Shown one piece after another: positions 23,982-31,787 of a stretch of 42,965 nucleotides of DNA. The position numbers were made by a program, and so were the translations under genes. Below the pieces are notes generated by a model. The model did not search any database. It was not told where the DNA came from and saw nothing but the letters and a program-made list of their open reading frames with translations. The stretch covers positions 1 through 42,965 of IMG/VR virus record IMGVR_UViG_3300035181_000792. One strand, written 5' to 3'. Positions within the stretch are counted from its first letter, which is position 1. Every line of letters begins with the position of its first letter. Source of the DNA: a virus.

Positions 23982-25441
23982 GCTTTCACCGTGTAGTTAC
24001 GCATGTCTGCTCCCGGCGTGTAGTTTCTTGCCAGCCCTACGGTCACATCCACTCCATTGGTACAAGTGTAACCCCCGGAGAGATAATATCTAGTGCTGGC
24101 CCCAAATAAGTAGAATCTGTCGTCCGCCTGTGCTATGAGCGTCCGAGCGTGAAGTAGGTCTATGTTCAGACCGACAACTGAGAGTGCCGGAATATAACAA
24201 GTGAACGACGAGATAGCTGTTGGAACATTGAGCCCTACACCTAGATCTGGCGCGGGTTTGCCAAGCACCAGTCCAGTAGGCGATGGGCATTGGGCGTTGG
24301 TGCTAAGCGAAGGCAGTCCACCTTGAAGCGCCAGATTTGCAGAAGAAGGCACCAAAAAGTTCTTGACAAGATTTGGAGCCAAAGTCCCGGTACTGACGAC
24401 GGCGGCGCCGGGAACCTGGAGAACCCTGGCAACGGCAAGACTGGGCGCGGCGGAGGAGGCCGTCACTCCGGTTGCGCTGGAAACTCCTAGCAAGAAATCG
24501 AGCTTTGGTGGATTCTTGGCTAAGTTTGTAGTTGCAGGGCCAGGGACCGCAAGGTTCACCTGCGCCGTGGGAGCTAGGGCGGTGAGCCCCACGCTCGTGG
24601 GCGTTGGGCAGAGGAGCGAGATGCCCTGTGTCAGTGACGGTGCGTTGCTCGCAGACGTAATGGCGGTGGGCGTCGGCGATTGCAGTACAATTTGACTGCT
24701 CAGCGCAGGAGCGTTGCTAGCTAGCGAGATGGTAGCCGCAGGGGCCTGTAATGACGCCGATAATGTAGGCGCATTGCTAGCTAGAGACACCGTGGCTGCG
24801 GGAACTTGTAGCGACGCGCTTACAGACAACGATGGTGCAAGCGTGGAAACGACTAGCGACGCGGCGAGCGCAAGTAGGCTAGAAACGAGCGCGGGAGGAT
24901 TGGTGCTCGTTTGTAGCGCTACGGGCGTAGGACACGAAATAGACGTGCCAGCGGTCAGCGACGGGGCATTCGTGGCGGTCGCTAGAGCGGTCGTTGGCGC
25001 TTGGAGCGTGAACTGGGCCGTTGGCGACGGACTGGAGCTTGTGATGGCCGCAGGAGCCGGGCAGTTCAGGACAATGTTCTGCGTCAGTGTCGGCGAAGGG
25101 CTCGCCGTGACAATCGCAACGGGGGCCGGAGCCTGTAGGCTAGTACCTTGAGAAAGGGTGGGCGAGGGGCTCGCCGTGGCAATCGCAACGGGGTCGGGGC
25201 AATTAAGAACGATACTCTGCACCAGGGTTGGTGCGGGCGCAGCCGTTGCCATTGCCACGGGCGCAGGAGCCTGTAGTACGAGTTGGACAGTTGGCGCTGT
25301 CGTGGCTGTGGCGATGTTGGTCGGCGCAGGGCAACTGAGAACCGTACCAGGAGCCGCTTCCCAAAACTCCGAACCGGTCACGGCTCCAAGGACGCCTTCG
25401 TCTCGGAGGTTCTGAGCCGTGGCGCGGGTGGTCCACAGCAT
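23978..25441 (-). CDS. Surface protein made of ~22-residue degenerate repeats
   Basis: Of 487 residues, about 30-370 consist of roughly sixteen degenerate repeats of 21-23 residues. Two representative units are LQAPAPVAIVTASPSPTL plus TQNIV, and LNCPAPAAITSSSPSPT. Alternate units carry Cys (LNCP/ISCP/LLCP) or Ala (LQAP). The N-terminal 30 residues and the C-terminal 110 (YYLSGGYTCTNGVDVTVG ... YTPGADMRNYTV) are non-repetitive. The period suits a beta-solenoid or extended fibre. Position in the capsid gene block suggests a head fibre or decoration, which is inference. The chosen ATG at 25441 lies next to a GTG at 25444, with GGAG upstream. Confidence 0.65.
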   Translation of the reverse strand: MLWTTRATAQNLRDEGVLGAVTGSEFWEAAPGTVLSCPAPTNIATATTAPTVQLVLQAPAPVAMATAAPAPTLVQSIVLNCPDPVAIATASPSPTLSQGTSLQAPAPVAIVTASPSPTLTQNIVLNCPAPAAITSSSPSPTAQFTLQAPTTALATATNAPSLTAGTSISCPTPVALQTSTNPPALVSSLLALAASLVVSTLAPSLSVSASLQVPAATVSLASNAPTLSASLQAPAATISLASNAPALSSQIVLQSPTPTAITSASNAPSLTQGISLLCPTPTSVGLTALAPTAQVNLAVPGPATTNLAKNPPKLDFLLGVSSATGVTASSAAPSLAVARVLQVPGAAVVSTGTLAPNLVKNFLVPSSANLALQGGLPSLSTNAQCPSPTGLVLGKPAPDLGVGLNVPTAISSFTCYIPALSVVGLNIDLLHARTLIAQADDRFYLFGASTRYYLSGGYTCTNGVDVTVGLARNYTPGADMRNYTVKA

Positions 25442-26274
25442 CACTTGGCTCCGATGGCGAAGGAGCCGACGCTTGTGCCGGTGCTGGTCGTGGTCGTCCA
25501 GTACATCGCGTTGATGCAGGCGTTGGCCCCGACCTTGGGCTCACTGAGCGCCGCGAAGTCAGCGATGTAGAAACCGTTAGAGATGAGGCTAACGAACGAC
25601 GACAGCCGCTTGACCGCCGTGACACCGAAACTACCCGCCGTTCCAGTGCTCGCGCTGAGGGTCACGGAATCAACCGTCTTGATCCACTTGCCCACGGTGC
25701 CGGCTGGAGGCTGGATCGGGAGCATACGGTATGCGGGCAGGGAGGCCGCGATGGTAACGGTCGTGGTCCCGGTGGAGGCATCGTTATAGGTCACGGCGCA
25801 GGTTGCCGTGACGCCGGTGGAGCCCGTAGCCGTATACCATTCCAGATACCACTCCACGTCTGAGTAGTCCGATGAGCAACGGCCATCGGTGACGGGTGAG
25901 GTCATCACCGCGCCGGTGGACTGCGCCGTGGTCACGGTACCGCTTAGGCCGCCCATGTGGCCCAGGCGGTCGATCAGCCACTTTCCCTGACCGGCGTTGG
26001 ACTGGGCGATAGAGCCCCAGATCAGTCGGCAGGTTGCGCTTCCGGGATTTACGTAGTTGGGGTTGTACGCCCCGAGCGTAGTGTTAGTCGGGTTCGCCCA
26101 CGCTCCGGGAGTCGCTCCCGCCGCAGGTGCACCGCCCTCCTGCCACCCGGAGTACCAATTTCCGGCCACGGCGGTCAGACTTGTTTTGTAGATGTTGAAT
26201 CGACCACCTGCGCCGGAGTTACCGGCAGCGGCGAGTGCAGAGACTACATCTGAGGTACTCGCAAAATCGGTCAC
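25441..26274 (-). CDS. Structural protein, 277 aa, family not recognised
   Basis: The protein begins with GTG, with GGAGG seven bases upstream, and overlaps the preceding small gene as GTGA. After a Ser/Ala-rich leader comes FNIYKTSLTAVAGNWYSGWQEGGAP, then GKWLIDRLGHMGGLSGTV, CSSDYSDVEWYLEWYTATG, and a beta-sandwich-like end with YRMLPIQPPAGTVGKWIKTVDS. Such Gly/Thr-rich beta-proteins with W/Y-rich turns occur in phage head or fibre modules. No function can be named. Confidence 0.65.
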   Translation of the reverse strand: MTDFASTSDVVSALAAAGNSGAGGRFNIYKTSLTAVAGNWYSGWQEGGAPAAGATPGAWANPTNTTLGAYNPNYVNPGSATCRLIWGSIAQSNAGQGKWLIDRLGHMGGLSGTVTTAQSTGAVMTSPVTDGRCSSDYSDVEWYLEWYTATGSTGVTATCAVTYNDASTGTTTVTIAASLPAYRMLPIQPPAGTVGKWIKTVDSVTLSASTGTAGSFGVTAVKRLSSFVSLISNGFYIADFAALSEPKVGANACINAMYWTTTTSTGTSVGSFAIGAK

Positions 26275-26435
26275 GGTGCGGCCTCCAGATACATCGGCGC
26301 GAAGGCCGACTCGATGCCCTCAAGATAGATCACCGTTTGCCCGTCATCGGCGGTGCCTACGGAGGCCACGGTGTGCACACCAGGGAAGGCGTCCGCAAAG
26401 GGTGTGAGGACTACGACGAGATCACCGGGATTCAT
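26271..26435 (-). CDS. Small 54-aa protein between structural genes
   Basis: This short frame starts MNPGDLVVVLTPFADAFPG, with GGAGG five bases before the ATG. It ends MYLEAAP, and its TGA overlaps the GTG start of the next gene. The 54 residues look like a single small beta-barrel with the middle VHTVASVGTADDGQT. The perfect ribosome-binding site and coupled overlap argue that it is real, although it is short. Its function is unknown. Confidence 0.7.
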   Translation of the reverse strand: MNPGDLVVVLTPFADAFPGVHTVASVGTADDGQTVIYLEGIESAFAPMYLEAAP

Positions 26436-26447
26436 TCGAGCCTCCTA

Positions 26448-26900
26448 CTAGGTGAGCGTGAACCAGCCAGCGGCGTTCTGCGTGAGCGTCACCGTGTTGC
26501 CCGCGGCGAAGGACACATCGGCGGGAGCGGAATCAAGAAGTCCGTAGCCGACCAGCGGATTCACCTTGCCGTTCAAGGTGCCATTCGCACGGAGGACATA
26601 GTAGCGGGCCGTGAAGCCAGAGCCGGAGCCGGTCCACGAAGGATTGTTGCCCGTCTTGAATGCCGCCGTGCCGGAAGTCTGATTGAACGTGGGAGAGGTG
26701 AGCGCGAAGCCGCCCGTGGTGTAGCCGTTTCCATTGGCTACTTCGTTCGTGAGGTCGGCGGAAACAGCCATCGTAAGCGCCGGGGTGAAAGACGAAGTGT
26801 GGAGTGTGACCACGAACGAGCTGCCGTCCATGTCGAACGTCCCGTTCCCGATGTCGGCCTTGAACGAGTTGAAGAGCGTCAGTGCAGATGGGGCGGCCAT
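26448..26900 (-). CDS. Structural protein, ~150 aa beta-rich
   Basis: The protein begins MAAPSALTLFNSFKADIGNG. It has the features of a recurrent phage head or fibre protein: FNSFKADIGNGTFDMDGSSF, an LHTSSFTPAL block, TNEVANGNGYTTGG, TGNNPSWTGSGSGFTARYYV and VNPLVGYGLLDSAP. The ATG is preceded by AAAAGGAG-type bases about six upstream. Length and pattern match proteins annotated in many dsDNA phages as structural, but I do not know the exact location in the particle. Confidence 0.65.
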   Translation of the reverse strand: MAAPSALTLFNSFKADIGNGTFDMDGSSFVVTLHTSSFTPALTMAVSADLTNEVANGNGYTTGGFALTSPTFNQTSGTAAFKTGNNPSWTGSGSGFTARYYVLRANGTLNGKVNPLVGYGLLDSAPADVSFAAGNTVTLTQNAAGWFTLT

Positions 26901-26912
26901 GGTGTTCTCCTT

Positions 26913-27227
26913 TTAGGTGGAAGGTGTATTGCGAGGGTTGCGGTGACTGGCCCTAACAGAGTCAATGCCACCATGGTGTTCGTTGTTGATGTGGTTCCAG
27001 AAGTCTTCCTTCAACTCTTCAAAATTTCGCTGTGCGTGACCTGCATCGTTCTTGATGAGCAGGAGCGTTGACTGGATGCTTGCCAATTGTGCGAATATCT
27101 CCGCAAGCTGAACTGGGATGGATTTCTGGTCGGAGCCCACCACCCTATTCCAAACTAGCTGTACCACCAGCACACAGCCGCCTCCGACCAGGCCGGTGGT
27201 CACTGGATTTGTGAAAGCATCACTCAT
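26913..27227 (-). CDS. Single-span membrane protein with coiled coil (1 of 2)
   Basis: The 104-aa protein starts at ATG 27227, which overlaps the previous stop (TGATG). A GTG codon one place upstream is less likely. The N terminus holds one hydrophobic helix (GLVGGGCVLVVQLVWNRVV, about 12-31), then a helical stretch (VQLAEIFAQLASIQSTLLLI) and a His-rich, charged tail (EDFWNHINNEHHGG). Together with the next gene it forms a pair of small membrane proteins in the middle of the head genes. Such pairs can be anti-holin/holin or exclusion proteins. The role is not determined. Confidence 0.6.
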   Translation of the reverse strand: MSDAFTNPVTTGLVGGGCVLVVQLVWNRVVGSDQKSIPVQLAEIFAQLASIQSTLLLIKNDAGHAQRNFEELKEDFWNHINNEHHGGIDSVRASHRNPRNTPST

Positions 27228-27526
27228 CACTTCCTCGCTCTCGTGGCTTCTCGTGAAGCAGCGCTTTCGTCATGGATGGAGGACTGTATGCTGTTGAGGA
27301 TGGTGTCCTGGTGCTCTATCGCTGGAACGACGGCGGTCGCGGATTTGTCAAGATGCCTGAGCACTCGCCACATATCAAACACAAGCGCGAGCACAGCGAT
27401 GGAAGCACTGACGATAAAATACTGCACGACGGGTCCAATGAGCGTGTCGTGCAATACCCACGCACGCGAGCGAACGCATGGCAGTCTGTCCATCGCCCGC
27501 CTCAGTTGCGAACTTTCTGAGGTCAC
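27227..27526 (-). CDS. Single-span membrane protein (2 of 2)
   Basis: The 99-aa product begins at GTG 27526, with GGAGG six bases upstream, and overlaps the portal stop as GTGA. It has one strong membrane helix (about 34-52: VVQYFIVSASIAVLALVF) after a basic N terminus with two Arg-rich turns. A helical tail follows (AVVPAIEHQDTILNSIQSS), ending with an Arg/Lys-rich C terminus. It is translationally coupled to the portal and to 26913-27227. A role at the membrane during infection is inferred only from topology. Confidence 0.6.
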   Translation of the reverse strand: MTSESSQLRRAMDRLPCVRSRAWVLHDTLIGPVVQYFIVSASIAVLALVFDMWRVLRHLDKSATAVVPAIEHQDTILNSIQSSIHDESAASREATRARK

Positions 27527-29430
27527 TTGTCACCTCCACCGGCGTCGGTATTCGCCTGTAGCTTTGCCGCAGCGTCTTCGTGCAGTTTGACGTAGGCGGC
27601 GTGTGTTTGGATGTAGGTTTTGAAAACATCGTTCAGTGCGTTGGTACTCGGGTCGTTCAGCGCCGCCGTGTGTGCGTCCAATGCACGCTGGTTCGCCGCC
27701 GCCGCCCTTTCGTGGCTTCGCTTAGTACCATCGCGCACTGCCTTGGCTGTGGCGTTTGCGGCCACGGCGGACGACTTTGTGGCTACGGCGTACGGCCCGT
27801 CCTCTGCGGCGTTGATGACGCCCGTGTGCTGGTTGCCGAAGAACTCGTCCGTGCCGATAGCTTCGTCACCAACTTTCTGCGCAGGCGCGGGCAGACTTGG
27901 AGACTTCGGCTCCGCCTTCCCGACACCAGACGGAGCAGCCTTCGGGGCAGGCGGCGTGATCTTCTTGCCTAGATCCAGATTGTCGTATCCAGAGTCGGGA
28001 TTCTTGGCAATGCGTACGCGCTCTTCTTGTGCGTCGATGACACCTGCGTTGATAAGAGCCACGCCCGCCGTGACATCGGATGCGCGGATGGCTGCCTGCT
28101 GCTCGGAATCGAGCGCGAAGAGTGACACGAACTCGAAATCAATGTCGTCATACACCTCGCCAAAGAGGTTCAACTGGATGACCTTGAGCAAGATTTCAAG
28201 ATTGGGGCGGAAGAGCTTTTCCTGCTGGTCTGCGATGTAGTCGTAGTAGACGCGGATCTCGCCGTCGGAGTTGGCATTCAAGCCAGATGGCGTCACACCT
28301 AGCAGCACCACAAGCGGCGTCTTTGCCACGGCGGCCATGTGCTCTTGCGCCTGTGCCTGAAGCTGGGACAGCCCGGTGATGGGTGTCGAGAATTGCGCAA
28401 AGTCCTCGTCCTTGTTGTCCAGGAGGAAGATGTTCTGGTTGTTCGCCAGTTGCGTGTAGAGCTTGGCCCTGGCCAACACCTCATCACCATCGCCACCTGA
28501 CAGAACATCTTGCATGTTGGTCTTGAGAATTTTGGTGGAGAAATTCTTGAGAAGTTTGCCTACGGAATCACGCGTGGAGAACCAGTAGTCAACATACGGC
28601 TGGGCCAATTGGCTCATGCTCATGCCAGAGAAGTTGTAGGCTGGCTTGAGCATGTCCGGAACGGGACGTGACACGAAAGTGAGAAGCCGCGAAGAATGGA
28701 CCTCCTGCCCATAGACGTACCACGAACTTGGTGTGTAGTAGTCGGCGGCCAGTGGATTGATGGAGTTGTAGTCCTTCGGGTACGTGGTAACGGGCTCGAC
28801 CATCTTCAGATTGCGAAGTTTGCCTCGCCCGATTTTGAGTTTGTTGAGTACGAGCGGCTTGGCAAGCTCGGGGCCGCGATCTTCGCCCAGGTCAATGAAG
28901 ATTTGCGCGCGCCCAAATTTTCCGTCCATCTCCGCGGCCTTGCGAAAAAGTTCTCGTAGGCGCAGGCGCTTCATTTCTGCGTCCAGCTTCTTGATCACGT
29001 CTGACCTGTCATCTTCGCCAGTGGAACGTAGCTTGATCCACTTGCGCGTCATCTCGGAGGCAGTCCTTTCGCTCATGTCGCGGTATTCGGTGTACTGGTC
29101 CAGCTCACTCAAGTACGCAAAGCCTGGGAAGCCCATGCCCGTGAACGCCGCGGACAGCGATGCGTAGTTAGTCGCGCTATCCATGGCCAGCACATGCTTG
29201 GCGGGGCACACATTCTTGGGCGGAGTGTACGGCACCACATCCCACTGCGTGCGCTTGGGCAGCTTGGGCTGGCCGGGATTGAACGCTGGCCCCATGGCGT
29301 TGGCCTTGGCACGCACCGCCTCTGAAATCTTGAACCTTCGTTCGTCCAATTCACGCTCTGCCAACGCCTCGGCCACGGCCTCAACTGGCTTCTTGAAGAA
29401 TGAGAACTCGTGACCGAAGATTTTCATCAT
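27523..29430 (-). CDS. Portal protein, DUF1073 family
   Basis: The 635-aa protein has the DUF1073 portal signature. It shows AAFTGMGFPGFAYLSELDQYTEYRDMSERTASEM-type segments near residue 95-130, FRKAAEMDGKFGRAQIFIDLG near 185, the SSRLLTFVSRPVPDML region, and TPLVVLLGVTPSGLNANSDGE near 375 with IADQQEKLFRPNLE. DUF1073 proteins form the dodecameric DNA gate. Databases sometimes label this family by the anti-CBASS protein Acb1, because Acb1 domains are fused to some members. Here the last ~140 residues are Ala-rich and coiled-coil-like, and I see no clear Acb1 phosphodiesterase motif. Two ATGs start the frame, with AGGAG just upstream. The second, at 29427, has the better spacing. Confidence 0.85.
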   Translation of the reverse strand: MMKIFGHEFSFFKKPVEAVAEALAERELDERRFKISEAVRAKANAMGPAFNPGQPKLPKRTQWDVVPYTPPKNVCPAKHVLAMDSATNYASLSAAFTGMGFPGFAYLSELDQYTEYRDMSERTASEMTRKWIKLRSTGEDDRSDVIKKLDAEMKRLRLRELFRKAAEMDGKFGRAQIFIDLGEDRGPELAKPLVLNKLKIGRGKLRNLKMVEPVTTYPKDYNSINPLAADYYTPSSWYVYGQEVHSSRLLTFVSRPVPDMLKPAYNFSGMSMSQLAQPYVDYWFSTRDSVGKLLKNFSTKILKTNMQDVLSGGDGDEVLARAKLYTQLANNQNIFLLDNKDEDFAQFSTPITGLSQLQAQAQEHMAAVAKTPLVVLLGVTPSGLNANSDGEIRVYYDYIADQQEKLFRPNLEILLKVIQLNLFGEVYDDIDFEFVSLFALDSEQQAAIRASDVTAGVALINAGVIDAQEERVRIAKNPDSGYDNLDLGKKITPPAPKAAPSGVGKAEPKSPSLPAPAQKVGDEAIGTDEFFGNQHTGVINAAEDGPYAVATKSSAVAANATAKAVRDGTKRSHERAAAANQRALDAHTAALNDPSTNALNDVFKTYIQTHAAYVKLHEDAAAKLQANTDAGGGDK

Positions 29431-29442
29431 TGCTCCTGTGGT

Positions 29443-31785
29443 CTACCCGCCTACTGAGGCAAGAAGTGACTTGGAAATCTTGAGCGGTGCACGGCGCATG
29501 GTGACAAGCTCAAGCGCTCCCATGAACGCGTCCACATCATCGTCTTTCGCTGCGTTGGGGAAGATGGCACAGCTCTCGACGAAATCATGCGCCCACTTGG
29601 TGCCCTTCAGGATGCGCACCAGACCTGCCTCCTGGATAGGCGACACCACATTGGCACGAAGCACCTTGTCTGTGGAGTGCACCACCTCCACAAACGGGAT
29701 GCGCGTGAGGCGCGATAACGCCTGTATGACCGCCTTGCCCGTGGCAGAGCCGCCACCTTCGATGCCCACCTGCGACGGTCGCCATTTGTCGTACAGTTGC
29801 TCGACCTTGCGCTCCAACTCAGGGAACTCGATCTTCTCGCAGAACAGATCGAGCATGACGTAGCCGTCCTTGGCTATGCCCATGGTGACGCAGGCCGCGT
29901 TGTCGTTGCTCTGCTTGCCGCCTGCCGCCGTGTCCCAGTACTGAATGATCTGCTCCAATTGGAAGAAGACTTTCAGCCTCTCCACCTCATCGCCACCAAT
30001 GCGTACATCGGCGGGTGGCCCAGAGACATATTTCCAATTGTCGCGCAAGAAGATGACACCCTCTGCGGCAGACGGCCTCTGCTGATAGAGACTGGCCCAC
30101 ACACGAGAGCCCGTGCCTACTTCGTCGATGTCACCAGACCCGTAGCGTATGCGGTTCAGCGCTTCGATGGGATAGCGTGCGGGGTGCAGCGCCTCACCTT
30201 TGCGGCGATACTTTTCGTCCTCTTCCGCAATGGCCGGGTACTTGGCAACCTCCCATTTCTCGCCGCCCTTGCCCATGGCCGTGAGCAACCGACCAGCTAG
30301 ATCGTCGGCGTGCCATCGAGTGTTGTGTGCCACCAAGCCGTTTGCGATGAAATTCTCTGTGCCCTCTACCTCAATATCGAAGACCTCTTGCTCACCAACG
30401 GGCTCGATGGCGCAAATTTCATCTTCGGTGAAGTCGTAGATATTCGGCGGCAGCGCTGAGAATTCGTGAAGTCTTTCCGTAGCCAACTGCGAGGTTGCAG
30501 TCGTTGCACAAGAGTCCTCGCGTCTTACCGGTTCGGTGGTCGTGGTCAACGCATAGCTTGGCGTCCCAATGAGCCCTTGTGTTTTGACTGGTAGGTGGCT
30601 TCCGGCAAATGGCGCACTTTCCTCCCTGCTGTTTAAGAAGCGCGTCGAACTCTTCCGCAGTAATGCCGTAGCGATATTTGAGACGCGACGCCCTGCGCGA
30701 TTCAGGATTGACTGAAGGCGGTCGCACACCATTCGCCCAGCGGGTTTTGTTGTAGTGAGATTTGCAGAGTCCTTTGCAACTGACTGGCTCCGTACACCCA
30801 TCGACAGAGCACTCAACTCCGCGCCAGTGGCCGTAACTGACACTAGCTTGTCGCCCACTTTGAGATTTCTTAGCCTTGTCCATACAAGCGCCTCGCTCCT
30901 GCGAACGAGGAAAGGGTGGCGTTCGTTCGCTTTCACAAGCCTACCTGAACTCGTTCTGATTTCATAGCAGAAATCAGAACCTTGGCTCTTCCAATGTTTT
31001 ACGAACGACGTTGACAGCGCACCCTTATTGAACGTTGCAATCTCATCGCCAGCACGAACATCAAGCATGGGCTTCTCTGTGCCATCGGCCATCAACACCG
31101 GAGTGTCGCCAGTGACACACATGATCAACAGAATGCCGCCTCCGGGCTCTGCGCGAGTCTTGAGTGTAGTCTCGTACCAGTCCCAAATACTTTGACGCGT
31201 AGTGACAGAGTACGCCTCCTGCGCGTCCTTAACAGGATCATCGATCATCAACACGCGTGCTCCACGGCCCGTGACGCCCGTTCCCACGCCCGCGCTCTTG
31301 TACGCACCCTTGTGGCCCACAATCTCGAACTGTTCAGAATTGCGCAAGAACGAGCCCTTGGACGTAACAGTGCGCACTGACGAACTGCTCAAGGTGGTGT
31401 CGGGGAACAACTGCGCGTACTCTTCCTGATCAATAATCTTCTGCACGTCACGATTCATCATGGACGCGAGATCATTCGAGTAGCTGGTTGCGATGAACGT
31501 CAGGTCAGGGTAGCGCCCTAGCGCATACGCGGGAAACCGCCTGGACACCATCTCAGACTTGCCCGAGCGAGGCGGGGCCATGATCATCAAGCGCGGAGAC
31601 TTGCGATCAATGACATCTTGAAGGAATTGGTCTAGCTTTGCCGCCAACTCGTAATGAAACCAGCCAGCGTTGTAGTCGCTCTTCGTCCAGAGGATGAACG
31701 CCAGTAGATCGCGCTTCGCCTTGGCGCGTATGGCGTCAATCATGCTCAACTTTTCGGCGCGGCTTAGCGTCTCCAGTTCAAGCAC
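29443..31785 (-). CDS. terL: Terminase large subunit interrupted by an intein
   Basis: The 780-aa precursor is a terminase large subunit (514 residues without the intein). ATPase motifs precede the intein: Walker A-like APPRSGKSE (about 70-78) and Walker B RVLMIDDP (about 177-184). The intein occupies residues 223-488. The C-extein resumes with TRWHADDLAGRL, the conserved segment after Walker B. Nuclease motifs follow: QYWDTA, VGIEGGG and the acidic KDDDVDAF near the C terminus. TerL packages DNA through the portal and cuts concatemers. The start is GTG with GGGGAG five bases upstream, and the TerS stop lies just before it. Splicing out the intein should restore a contiguous ATPase with the junction LLIM-TRWH. 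Confidence 0.95.
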   Translation of the reverse strand: MLELETLSRAEKLSMIDAIRAKAKRDLLAFILWTKSDYNAGWFHYELAAKLDQFLQDVIDRKSPRLMIMAPPRSGKSEMVSRRFPAYALGRYPDLTFIATSYSNDLASMMNRDVQKIIDQEEYAQLFPDTTLSSSSVRTVTSKGSFLRNSEQFEIVGHKGAYKSAGVGTGVTGRGARVLMIDDPVKDAQEAYSVTTRQSIWDWYETTLKTRAEPGGGILLIMCVTGDTPVLMADGTEKPMLDVRAGDEIATFNKGALSTSFVKHWKSQGSDFCYEIRTSSGRLVKANERHPFLVRRSEALVWTRLRNLKVGDKLVSVTATGAELSALSMGVRSQSVAKDSANLTTTKPAGRMVCDRLQSILNRAGRRVSNIATALLRKSSTRFLNSREESAPFAGSHLPVKTQGLIGTPSYALTTTTEPVRREDSCATTATSQLATERLHEFSALPPNIYDFTEDEICAIEPVGEQEVFDIEVEGTENFIANGLVAHNTRWHADDLAGRLLTAMGKGGEKWEVAKYPAIAEEDEKYRRKGEALHPARYPIEALNRIRYGSGDIDEVGTGSRVWASLYQQRPSAAEGVIFLRDNWKYVSGPPADVRIGGDEVERLKVFFQLEQIIQYWDTAAGGKQSNDNAACVTMGIAKDGYVMLDLFCEKIEFPELERKVEQLYDKWRPSQVGIEGGGSATGKAVIQALSRLTRIPFVEVVHSTDKVLRANVVSPIQEAGLVRILKGTKWAHDFVESCAIFPNAAKDDDVDAFMGALELVTMRRAPLKISKSLLASVGG
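30322..31119 (-). mobile_element. Intein in TerL, 266 residues
   Basis: The intein begins with Cys (CVTGDTPVLMADGTEKP, splice block A) and contains VRAGDEIATF and block B (GRLVKANERHPFLV with its His). Another conserved Hint stretch, VWTRLRNLKVGDKLV, follows. It ends with blocks F (EVFDIEVEGTENFIANG) and G (LVAHN). The next extein residue is Thr, so all splicing nucleophiles are present. It interrupts LLIM-TRWHADD, a highly conserved TerL position. Between residues about 100 and 226 the in-frame translation has no recognisable fold. That stretch coincides with the endonuclease gene encoded in another frame (30419-30883). A minimal intein would be about 140 residues. Confidence 0.93.
30419..30883 (-). 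CDS. Endonuclease VII-type HNH nuclease nested out of frame in the intein
   Basis: This complete 154-aa protein is encoded in a different frame from TerL. Residues 25-44 form a zinc-knuckle-like CSVDGCTEPVSCKGLCKSHY. Then comes the recombination endonuclease VII/HNH core: YGITAEEFDALLKQQGGKC (72-90), CAIC (90-93), DHDHRTGKTRGLLCNDCN (113-130) with its four-Cys zinc site and catalytic Asp-His residues, and LAVGYG. The ATG at 30883 has an AGGAGCGAGG region 7-12 bases upstream, so it can be made on its own. It lies wholly inside the intein, where in-frame homing endonucleases normally sit. The first ~16 codons overlap the conserved intein VWTRLRNLKVGDKLV. It probably cuts intein-less terL alleles. 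Confidence 0.93.
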   Translation of the reverse strand: MDKAKKSQSGRQASVSYGHWRGVECSVDGCTEPVSCKGLCKSHYNKTRWANGVRPPSVNPESRRASRLKYRYGITAEEFDALLKQQGGKCAICRKPPTSQNTRAHWDAKLCVDHDHRTGKTRGLLCNDCNLAVGYGKTSRILSAAAEYLRLHRR

Positions 31786-31787
31786 GG

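Noticed and set aside
24363-25415. Plus-strand frames opposite the repeat protein
   Set aside because: They are shadows of the minus-strand repeats, with Val/Gly-rich composition and no ribosome-binding sites.
27523-29430. Portal gene as an anti-CBASS Acb1 fusion
   Set aside because: The DUF1073 family is sometimes labelled with Acb1, but the C-terminal region here is Ala-rich coiled coil without clear phosphodiesterase motifs.
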